Shown here in pieces: positions 1-12,000 of a stretch of 64,000 nucleotides of DNA. The stretch covers positions 1-64,000 of the IMG/VR virus record IMGVR_UViG_3300032311_000675; one strand, given 5' to 3'. Position numbers and translations under genes: made by a program. Position 1 is the stretch's first letter, and each line of letters starts with the position of its first letter. The notes below the pieces were generated by a model that was given only the letters and a program-made list of their open reading frames with translations, did not search any database and was not told where the DNA came from. Source of the stretch: a virus.

Positions 1-3000
1 CTCGGCTCTGGGTGAGTTAAGAACCCAAGTCTTTCCATCTGTTGAGATCTGTTGCCTGTTGTAGGACTCCACGAACCGATTGAGCTTGGAGGCGGGCTTC
101 TTTTTGTAGACGGCGACAGGGGAGAGATTCCTAAGTGCAAACTTGGCAAACTTCCCAGCCTTGGTGTCTGGCACGACCTCCGTGAACGGCTTGACTACTT
201 TTTTGCCTTCGTAGTCGTAAGCGTATGGAGTCCTGTATCCAGTAGCTGAGGGGTATGCTCCAACAGCAGGGGCGAACTTGGACAGCATTCTGTCCTTGTT
301 TAATAGGCTTGGCTCTTCGGATGCAGTTCTGGATACATAATCTTTTGAGGCCTCTACAAGACCCCTAGCGATTGGAGGGGCTGTAAATACCGATGCAAAA
401 TCAATAACAGGGTCAACCACGTTCCAGTCGACGAACAATGTCTTTGCTGTACGAAGCTGTCCTCCGAATGTTTTCTGGGTAAGGATTCTGCTGAAATCTC
501 CGACAAGGTTTTGAGAGACAGCGATTCCACCACCACGATGAACCGCATCTTTTACTGCTGTTGCCATTGCAACACCAAAGCCCATAGCGGTCACAAACGG
601 CTCAATTCTGCTCACATCGAACTCCTTGTCGCCAATTCGGATCATATAGGATCTGTTCCCATACCGAGTGGTTCTGCCAGCGGAATCGGCTTGAGCGGCG
701 GGGCCAGTAATCAATAGGAACTTTTTATCGTCGTCCTTGTCTCCCTCCATGCTTCTAAACAGAGCCATCAGAATAGCCGTTCCAACAGCTCCCTCGGTCA
801 AGCCAGCTACGGCGTTTTCGTAGTTGGTCAGATCCATAAACCTCTGGCCTTCTTTATTTGTTTTGACTGAATTCATCGCTCCGATTGCTGAATCGGCCAG
901 TCCTACAGGGGTGAAGGCCATCCCTCTTGCCAGCACGTTGTACGAGATCCGAGCGAACAAGGTAAGGCCTCGAAGGATCTGTAATCCCATCGACCCACCG
1001 AAGGCCACAGGGGCCGTGACAGCTCTTGCTCCACCCTTGCTCGGGTCAAAGCCCCAGTTTTCGAGGCTCTGGGAGGCGTCGGATATGCCTTTGCTAACTT
1101 TATTCAAAGCCCGAGGGATCGCCTTGCCAGCCCTCTTGAATGTAAACGGCTCGTCTTCGTTTGAGGCTACATCCTCGTTAAGGGTCTCACGAGAAGACCG
1201 CTCAACTGCAATTTTCCAAGAGTCAGACCCGTACTCGCTGATTTGGTTCCGCACATAGTTAACCATCTCTTGGCCTTTAAGGCCTTTTGCCTTGGCCATT
1301 CTGAATGCGATAGATCCTACGAGGGTTTCTGCCGTGAATGATTTGGCGAACTCGTCGGCCGCCAAAAGAGCCCGCAGTGGCAAGCGAATCTTCTTTCCAA
1401 AAGAGCCAGGGATCTTTGGATCGTTTTCGTAAAACTTCTGATCGCCTTCGTCCAGCAGGGTCGCATCGGTATGGTCGATGTTGTAGTAGGGCTTTTCGGT
1501 ATTGAATGCCAAGCGGGCATACCGCAGTCCGTTAATTACGGAAGGCCACATCGCCATGAAAGCCTCTTTTGCTTCCTCGCTGGCTCCGTTCACAACATCC
1601 GACACGCTGGCGTATGGGTTCCCGATTGTTCCGTCTGGAAGCCTCACATTGAGGCCAGCCTTGCCCATGAGGTAAGACATCCCAGCCTCCACCATCCGAT
1701 AGAATGGGTTAAGAGCTACGAAAGGAGTCTTCGATACGTTGGCAAGCTGGGTCGATGTGCTGGATACAAGCAGGGCAACGTGGGCTTCAAATACTGCATC
1801 ACCGACGCTGGCTTGTTTGCCTTGAGACCTACGAACCATTTGCATGGCCAGTCCGACGTTGCTTGGCTTCCTCCAGTCGAATAAGGAGCTTTTGCCGTCA
1901 ACATTGTGCCAATCGGACTTGCCAGAGGTGTCTGACTGCCCTGCGTAGTCAAAACCCATCGCCGCAACGATCTCTGCCAGAATCTCTTCTTTGGTGAGGG
2001 GAACCTCATCTGGATTGGCTTCGATACCCCTAGACCGCAGGGATGCTCCGTTGGCAAATGCGGTCAACTTCGCTTTCAACTGGCTTCTTGTGATCCCTTG
2101 GGTCGCAAGCTCTCCAGCCACTTGGTCAAACCTCTGCTTTGTATTTGTCTCAAGAGATTTCATCAACTGCATCACTCTGGCTGGCTTGATTCCAGCCTGT
2201 TTAGCGGCCGCCATCGGAACCATCCCAGCCATCACAAGTCGGATCGCCTCGGCGTCCTCTTTGGACATCTGAATTGTGTCCAGAACGTCTTTAGCTGACT
2301 TGCTTTCACGGATCTTGAGCTGGGCGGTATCCCAATCCATCTGCTCAAGGCTTGTGTTTGCTTTCGCCAACTCTGCCTGTAGGGCTTCGATCTTCTTGGC
2401 AGATTCCTGTTCTAGGACTTGATATTTATCTAACTGATTCGCCCACGCTTGATTGGCGTCTTGGTATTCCTTAATCCGAGCCTCCATATAGGCTCCCCAC
2501 TTCTGCCATTGTTCGTTTGCGTTGAAGGCCTCTCCAGCTTGGCTTCTGGCTTTATCCAGTTCGGCTTGAAGGAGGCGGATCTGCTCGTCATTTGCTTCCA
2601 TCGACCTCTTTTTGAGGGTGGGGGAGATGGCGTTCCTATATAGTTCATCTGAATCTGGGCTTCTTCTGTAGAGTTCAGCATTAAAGAATGACCGATTCCG
2701 CTCATCTGCCGTCATCTGGCTGTCACGCCCGATCCGCAGGGTTCTTCCAAGATTCGTTCTTTTGATGTCGTTTGCCATTGTGAGAATCGCAATTTTACGA
2801 AGTTCCTCTGGGGTCTTGGCTGTCTTGGCGTCCTCGGCGAGGGCCATGAAGACCGCCGCTTGATTGGTTGCTGATGTCTCAAGAGTGCCTTCGAGTAGAT
2901 CTGCATAGAGCTGGTCTTTGTGAGTAGCGACCAAGGCTCTTGCGGCGGCCAGAACGGATGCATCGGTCTCAATGGTATCAATAGGTCGGCGCATTTCTCT

Positions 3001-6000
3001 GGCTACCCGCTGAACATTGCGGAACTCGTCGTTTGCAAATGGGCCAGCACTACGGACATCTTGGCCTACATAGGGTGCGCCGACTTCGTAAGGAGCGTTC
3101 TCTTCGGATGCCCTTTGGTAGGTAGCGTCGATTTCTTCGTCGGTAATGACGCTTCCAGACGCACCCAAGAATCGAGCCAATAGGTCATTGAGCGGAGCTT
3201 GTTGCGAGCCATTGTTGATCGGCTCCTCATCTGGCATACGAAGGCCTCGTGAGAACATGCCCAATGATGGGTTCTCATCTCGTAGAGTCTGAGCCTTGTC
3301 CCTCATGTCTTTCATGGCTGTATATTCTCTTATGTCAGCCGCAGTCATTCCGTATTTATAGGGCTTATTGTTTTCTTCTATTAAGGCATCTCTTTTTAAT
3401 CGTTCTATTTCCTTGTCGGCCTTCTGTACCAGTCGATCCATTTGTTGCTTTTTGGTGATCCCTCGTGAAAAGAGCGAGAGTTGCTCCATTTTGGGAACCT
3501 CGACCTCTGGTACTGCCGACTGCTGTTCTAGGACAAGATTCTCTGGCTTTGTGCTTGTCTCCACTTGCATGAGATCTGACTGGAAGGCGATCCCAGGCCA
3601 TTTCTCTTCACGAGCCTTGTTCATCAGCATCGTGTAAAGAGTTTCCTCTTGTGACGACAACTGCTGGGGAGGTATAGGACGATAGTAGCCGTCGTCTTCC
3701 TTCTGGTAGGATCCGTGCTTTTTCTTGTGTAGCTGTAGGAGCTTGGTCTTTAGGACATCAATGTTGTTCCTGTCCTTGTCTTGGATTTTGATGCCTCGGG
3801 CAAACAGGGTGGCCTGTTCCAGCTTTTTCTCAATGTTCCCTTGGCGAAGATTTTCAACCATCTTCATAAAGTCGAACGGCTGGCTGGATAGTTCCAGAGC
3901 GGCCGATTGCCCTTGGGTCAGAATGGTCGGCTTGATTGCCGAGTTCTGAATCATTGCGTTCCTAGCTTCTTGAGGAAGTTCGGCCGCCAAGGCTTGCATG
4001 TACTCCTTGAGGTTTCCGTTAATCTCAATTCCAGCCTGTCCTGGTATCGAGGCCATCTCGGTTTGGAATCGGTTGTCGCTGTACATTTCGGTGACAAATT
4101 CGTGAATGTTTCCAAGGCCGTAGTAGATCGAGCGAACCTTCTGCGGGTCAGTCTGGATGTCTGAAACCTTTGTTCTGAACATCGGTGCAGAGGCACGCAC
4201 CTTATAGGAAGCGTAAAAGAGTGGTTCCAGATCCTGCTGACGGAGCTTTTCGATACCACTTGGGGTCAGAACAAGGGTCGTGTTTTGCACTCCGCTTGTT
4301 TCCATTCCTTCCAAAGCCTCCTCGTCGGTCTGGTTCAAGAACACGAAGTCTGGGGATCCCTTGGAGGCCACAAGGCTCATTCCAGAGTTCCGACCCATTG
4401 GGCGTGTTCCTTCCAGCCCTTGATCCTTTAGGTACTTGAGGAGAGGGAAGGTATTCTCGCTGGTGATTTCGGCCTTCATGTGGATCCCGTCCTGTCCAAT
4501 CGGTTCTTCGTAAGGAGCCATGTGGAGGGTCACATCGTAGGTCGAGGCCAGTCCAGTACCGAAGATTGCATCTGCCACAGGGTTTCCAGCCGTATCCTTC
4601 GATACGTTAACAGCCGCCAAATAGGCCTTAATTAGGGCTTTGAGGGGCTTGTATCCTCCCTTGCTTCCGTTTGCCAAGGGCAGGGGATTACCCTCTGCAT
4701 CCATCTCGATATCTGGGCGGTTTGCGTACTCGACAAGTCTATCCAGCTCCTTCTTGCCTGTTGCCGTACCGATTCCTTCTTTGACTAAAAGGTTGTGAGT
4801 CAGAACGTGCTTGTATTCATGGATTGTTGTTTCAATCGGTTCCCCGCTGTTCTTGATGCCGTGTAGGCTCAAGACAACCATTCCGTTGCCTTCTTTGGCT
4901 GGCTTGTAGTACGACCTTACAAAGCTCGGATCTGGGTTGATTTCGGCTGGGACATAAAGTCCAGCGGTCATCATGCTTTGCTTTGTGTTTGGCGTAGTAA
5001 GCAATTTCGCCAAAGCTCTTTGGCTGGGCAGGGCGTCTGGCTCGTTCGCAACGGCGTTAAGGAGATCCCTAAACAACACGCTATTTCCAGCGTTGCTGTC
5101 CAGATAGTTCGCCAAACCACGAGAGAACAGGGTCATCTGACCCTTGGTTTCTTCGATAGCCTTAAAGCCCTCCATCGGGCTGGCTTCGGTAGGCTCTTCT
5201 TTTGCGGTAGGTGCTTCGACCCCTAGGAAATTTGCATATTTAGATAGCTGACGCTGGAGGCTCTGGATGTGCTTAAACACCCAGAATCTGTCTGGGGCGA
5301 CTTCGCCATCGAGGTTGCCCACGTTCCTAGACTTGTAGGCCTCGGGGGTCTCGGAGATCTGCTGATAGCTCGCCCCGCTGACATACATCATAAAGATCTT
5401 CCTGTCGGAATCGGCCAGCGAGGCCATGACTTTTTCGAGCTTGTCGTAAAGTTCCTTGTTGGATTCTGGGGCTTCTTTTTGAGCCATGTAATCGCCCACG
5501 GAGGCTTCTTCTTGTTCGACATCGCCCTCTTCGTTGAATGTCCCGCTTATCGGAGCATCTTTTGAGATGGTCTCACGATTCTTGGCTTCCTCTTGCATCT
5601 GCTTGATGCGGTTATCAACGGCAGACAGGATGAAGTTAGGTACGTTCTCAATCAGCTCACCCTTTGTATTCTGTCCGTGGCGATGATTGATCTGTGCCTG
5701 TAGGGCGATTGCGTAGTCGTATAGGTTCTGGTGGATCTCATCCTCGCCTAAGTTTCCAGCTTCGAGCCATCCGTCATCCGATGCCTTCATCGCCTTGTAG
5801 CGAATGTTTCTTCCGATGACTCCTTCTGGGGAGAAGTCTTTTGCGTTATCGTCGGTCAAGAATCCTTCGACGATTTGCTCTTTGGCTCGGCCTTGACCAG
5901 CTTCACGGCGTAGACCCCTTGAGCGTAGCGAGAACCCATTCTTTGGCCCTCGATACATCCAAGCATCATGTCCTTGATTGATTTTAGCCACGATCATCGT

Positions 6001-9000
6001 TGCGATGGCGTTGCTGTTGTCTAATGCCTCTTTCCTGTAACCCTCGTTCTTATCATCGAGGAATGCTTTGTCTGGGATGTAGAGGCTTTGCCCAGAGATC
6101 ATTGACCCGTCGCTGAACACAACAGCCCGAGGTCTGCCTTCCTCGTCGATAATGTTGTCCATTACCTTGCCGACTGGGCCAAGCAGGGATCCTTGGCCTT
6201 TGGCTACTTCTGCCTTGAGGTTTACTAGGTTGTCGGAGTTCACCCCAGCGGGCATCACTACGCCAGTTGTCTTGCCACCATCCTTGGTTGTGAAGGTGGT
6301 GACCGCCGCTGGGACATTAGCCCCGAACATAGAGGAAACGAAATTCGCCCCTGTGAGGAGATTGCCTTCGACCACAAACTGGTCTCTCTGGGTCGCATTC
6401 TGCCTTGATCTATCGTAGGTCTTGCCGAATCCGTCACCCTTACGGCTTTCGGGCATCTTTTCCTCAACGTATCTATTCCAAGAATCTGGATCTAAGGCGT
6501 TATCTCCAGTAGTAAGCACCTTGTTGATTGCCTCGTTGAATACTCGGTTCTCGATCTCAGACTCTTCCATTCCGCTCTCGTGCATCTGAACCGCCATCTC
6601 GTATGCAACTGCATTAACCTCTCGCAGTTGTTCTGGGGGAAGAGTGTCCACGCATAGAAGGCGAGGCCCGCGCATAAAAACGACCAGACCAGATCCGTCC
6701 GTGTTGCGATAAATGCCAACTGGCAAACTTAGTGGGTCTACGCTTGGGTCACGAGTAGGGGCTTCGTTTTCGCCAATGGGTGACTTGTCTAAAGAAATCT
6801 TGAAAGGATTAACGTGAGCAAGTTCCGATGCCTGTAGCGGGATTCGGACTTTGTTCTCAAACCCAGCCGTCTGGAGGACTAGGTACTGCCGACTTTCGGC
6901 GTGAGGGAAGCGGTTGTTCAGCTCAACACCTACGACATAGGCGGGGATCTGTTTTGTATCCTTGCCGAACCAAGCTCCCTTACCAACGAGGTCTAAGGCT
7001 CGTTCCACATTGTACTTGGTCTCGGCGTACTGCTTCCGAGACTTCTCCAAAGCCCTTACCTTCGCCAGTTGCTCCATCCGTGGGTTGCTTGAAATACGGG
7101 CCAGCTTGTCCTTTAGGACAGAGTCGCTGGCTTTTAAGAAGTCTGATACGGCTGTTTCGGCCTGTTGCTTGGCCTGTTCGAGGGTCGGGATTACCTCTGC
7201 CGAGGTCGGAGGAGGGGTCGGGTTATTGAATCGGTATTTGGCGATGCGGGCTGGTTTAGAAAATGCGTCTTCACCAGACTTGGATTCTGGAACGCTTGTG
7301 TTGAAGATCTGTAGGTCTCCAAGCGTAGTCCAAGCGACTTCGTCGGTATAGTTGGATCCATTTTCTAATGCGTTTTGAGCCTTAAGAAGCGTTGCGGATC
7401 CAAAACGCTGTACACCATCCTCAGATGGTTCGCCCGCTTTGTAAACAAGTGTGTCATTACCGCTGTTTTCGTATAAGAACTTTAGGGTTACTGGCCCAAA
7501 CACCTCTCCGCCTTTTGGATTTGCATAGAAATATAATGTATCGAGTTGTTTTTTGTTTGGTAATGCCGTTTTGGCGGGCTTGTCCGAACTCGCAACCCCA
7601 TACGCATCCCAAGCCTTTTCGTCAGACAGCTTCTCGGCCTTGTAATCTTTTTCTTGTGATTCCAGCTCGTAGGTTCCGTTCTGCTTGGCGAAATCAACCA
7701 TCGCAACGTATTCGGCTGTGATCTCCTCGAAGAAATGCCTCTGATCCTCGATATCCAAGATCAACGCCTTGTGGATCATCCTTCGCATCCCATCCCCTGG
7801 CTCACCCGAAGTTAGGATCTTTCGGATATCCTCAAACTTCTCGGGGAAGTTCGTTCCAGCTCTGGTGTTGTAGGCCGTTCGTAGCTCTGGTTCGTTAGCC
7901 AATACAAGGGCTACGGCGTTGTCTCCGTAGGTATTTAGCATATCCAGCCCAAGGTTCTCGCCAGCGGCCGTTGCGTCTTTACCAGTCGTCGAAGCACCAA
8001 GACGGCGCATCTTCTTCTGGGTCATCGCCATAATCCGAACTTCGGCAGGGATGTCTTCGCTGTAGATGTAGACAAGTTTGGGCGCACTTTGCTGATTGTT
8101 GCGGTTTGTTCTGCCCAAAACTTGGATTGTGTCGACGATGTCGGGGGCTGGTTGCATCACAATATGGGTTCGTGGAGCTGAACTCTTGTTGCGGGGATCG
8201 TCGTGTGCCGACAGCCCAGTCGAGCCAGTTCGGCTGACGATCAGAACCTTCGTCTGGTCATTGTTACGGAAAGCGATTAGGGAGTTTTGCTTGTCTTGGT
8301 CGGTGACGGATCTCTGCGAGAAAGCACCAGAAGGGGTGACTGCGATGTCACGACCCGATATCTCAGCACTTAGGATCTGCCGTCTTTGCAGTTCAGCACG
8401 CAAGGCATCAAATGGGCTGATCGGGAGCTTGTTGAGGGTCTCGGCATTGTCTTTGATGATTAGAGCCAGATCCTTGAACCCAGTCTCCATTAAGGAGTCG
8501 TGAAGCTCGATAGACTTCTGGCTTACCCAGTTTGGGATGTTGGACTTGCCGTTGCTCTTGTTCCAATCAATCGTGAACTCAAGGGAGGGGGCGTCGCTTT
8601 TCTCGTCTTTTGGCCCGATCTTGACTTTGTTCGTGTTGAGCTTCCTTGCGTACCGCTCCATGAAATCCTTAAAGGTGACTTTTGCGGTCTTGTCGTAGCT
8701 TTGAAGGCTTCCGCCCTCCATGATCTCCTTGGCGTCCCGAAGGAAGGCTTCGCCTGTCGTGTCCATTGAGATGAACACCTTGCGACCAGCTTTGATTTCA
8801 GCCTCGGCCAAGTCTGCTGTGTCCTTGATTTTAGCTCCAAGAACCATGTTGGCGGCGACATTGTGGAACTGGCCAGAAAGGGGATAGATAAGGGCTTTTG
8901 CTTCCGTTCCGTCGTAGGCTTCCTGTGCATCCTGTACGAGCTGTTGGGTCAGCTTCTTCATCTTTTCGCCGATCTCGATCTGCCTCATTTCACCAAGAAT

Positions 9001-12000
9001 TTCATTGGCGGCATTATGGGCATCAATGACCTCTTGCTTGGCTTTGATCGGGGAGGGAATGAATGGGATCTTCTGACCCTTCCAAGTAAATCCACTCTGG
9101 AGTCGGAACATCTGCCCAGCTCGAGACAGCATACTGCTGGTCATCTGCATAAATGGATTTCCGAACCGCTTGGCGAGTCTCTCGAACTCACTTGCGGTAG
9201 GAACAGCCATTGGGATGCTGGTCTTGGGGAAGTAGGTGGCGATGTTGGCGGGGCTTTTGATAGCCGTTGCCGAAGAGAACACCGCTCCTCGTGATTTTGG
9301 AATTACGCTTCTAAAGAATTCGCCGATGGAGCTGTCTGTTCCCGCCGCATTGTGGCTCTCATCCAAGATGAAGATCGCCCTGTCTGCGATTGCATTAAGG
9401 GCAGGGATAACATCCTTTTTAGTTACCGAGGAGATCTGGGCATAGGTCGTAAAGACTGCGTTATGCTCACTTGGCATCTTGCCAGTCTGTGCGGTGAGTC
9501 GGAGCTTCTGGATCGGGTTCTTCATTGTAACTGGGCGACCCTTGCTACGCATCGAACTCCAGTTGTTATTTGTGATGAGAGGCTTGATCTGCCCCTCGAA
9601 CCCTACGTCCTCGATGTCATCCAGCATCGCTGGGTACAAAGGCTCGGATTTGGTTACAAAAACAGGGATTAGGCCTTTTTTGAGGGCATAAACGGCCATG
9701 ATTGACCCAACGATCCGACCCTTACCAACACCCATCTCGTGTCCGATAGTAAGGCTTTTGCCTTTCTCAATCTGATTGATGGAAAGGGCGATGGTCTCCA
9801 AGGCTTCTGCCGAGAGCCTTTCCTCGCCGTCATCCCGCTTGAAGATCTTATCGACAGGGATCCCGATCATCTTTGAGACGTACTGCGGGATCGGGCCGAC
9901 CTCTTTGACCAGCTCGTTAATAGCAGAGGTCTGTTCGGGTGCGAGGTTGGCAGGGGCTTGTAGCCCTAAAGAGTAGTAGCCATCAATCTTCTTGGATTCT
10001 TCTTCTCCAACTGGAGTCCAGCTCTCTTGTAGCTCGGCCTTTTCTTGGTCTTTGTCGATCTGCTCTTCACGAGGATCTGGGGCAGGGAGGCCTCTGGAGC
10101 TTAATCTGGTTTTAGATAGGGTCTTCTCGACTGCCTTTTGAGCGGCACTTTGAATTGTCTCTCCAAATGAATTCTCTGACGCAATTATTGGAACTCGGTT
10201 CCCAAATATATCCGTCTCGCCCATGTCCTTGAGGTCTTGAATCTTGGCTTCCAGCTCTGAGGCCAGATTGTTTAGGTAGCTCGATAGCTTTGCGCTGGAA
10301 TCTCTGAAATCGTAAATAGGCTGGAAGACGTCGGCGGAAGTCTGGTCGAGGATATTTTCCGCAAGTCCAGGGATCTGGCTTCTGTTGTTCTCGACGAACG
10401 ACTGCCAATCCTTGGGAGTGTTTTCGCCACCAGACCTCTTGGCCTCCAGATAGGCCTGTAGTGACTTGGCAATTGGAACAAGCGGGTCGAGCTGGGATGC
10501 TTTTTCTGCACCTAGAACCTCTGTGGCTATCTGCCGTAATGAAACAAGTCGGGTAACTGATTTCGTTAGGGCGGCGGCCAAAGTCTTTACCCCAGCGTTG
10601 CTGTTCTCTGGGTCGGTAATGGCGGAGATGATGATCTTTTCGGAGTCTGTAATCTTGCCGTTATTGGAGCTGGCAATCGCATCAGCGAGAAGGGCGGAGG
10701 TTACTCGATCCTTGAAGGCCTTGGTAAAGCTCTCGTCGTTGTTCCTGTACTGCTGTGGGGATCCAAATATCTCAAAGAACTTCTGCTGAATCGCAACATT
10801 TTCTGGGGTTTCCGATAGATCTCCGTTTTCGTTTTGCTTGATATCTCGGAGTTCTGGGTTGTCCTGTATTTCACGAGCATCCGCAACCGCAAGCTCCTCT
10901 GTGGCTAAAGTTCCAGCGTTTGCCCTTACGGCTAGTCGCCTCAAGAACTGCTTTGGAGTTTTGTTGACGCCAAGCCCAGTTGCCGTCTTGTTGGACTCTT
11001 CAAAGCTCGCCATTAGATCCATCTCGGTGACCACAATCGGCATCTTCATAGATCGGATCTGTTCGGCCATTTCTGGGAAAACCTCCATCAGCTTGGCTCG
11101 ATAGGCGGCCGCCCGCTCTGGGTAGCGACGGAACATTTCCATCATTGCCTTGATTCGTCCGTGACCGCTTACGATTTTGTTTTCAGCAGTAAGGATGGGT
11201 GCGCCGTCTCCAGTTGAAGTCCCTGGCATCGCTTTATCTGGATCCCAGTTGCGAGCCATTGTTTCGATAAGTTCTTTGTACGCCTTTCGATCTTTTCGGT
11301 TTCTGGGTTGGATGTCCGTGCCTTCCATGTCCTTGGCCTCGGTGGCCTCGATGATTTTGGGCGTCCCGATAACTGTTGACCCAGTAAAGCCCTGCGTGAA
11401 TGCCTTGATCGTATTCTTCTTGGCTGTTGGGGCGGGTTTGTTTTCGCCCATCATCTTTTTGGTGATTTCAGATTGCGGTACTTCAATCGTGTCCTCGTCC
11501 GAGGTCTTGGCGATTTCTTTGATTGAGGCTCGGATATCCATGCCAGCCAGTTTGGCCTCCGCCGAGTTCATGCCTGTCGCATCCATAACGAACTTCATGT
11601 AGTCAGCATCTCTGCGACTGGGGTTCGACTGGGCTATGATGTACAAGGCCTTGTCGATGTCGTTATGGAAGTTTAGGGCAAACTGATTTGCTCCGTAAGC
11701 GTAACGAGGGCTTGCTCCAGCTAGGTCTCTAGGAAGTCTTGGAAGCTCGGTTCTTGGTGCTGGCGGAGCAGGGGGAGCAGGGGGAGCAGGGGGAGCGGGG
11801 GGAGCGGGGGGAGCGGGCGGAGCTGGTGGCTCTGGGGGAGTTGGAGGTGCGGGTGGCTCTGATTGTTCCGTGCTTTGATCCGATTCTGCTGTGGCAGGGG
11901 CGGTAGGCCTTGGATTTGCTCCAGTTGAGGGAAGGTTAGGCTGAACTAGGCCACCAGACCTCTTGCCTGTAATGGACGCTGGCGGGACTCCGAGTCCAGC

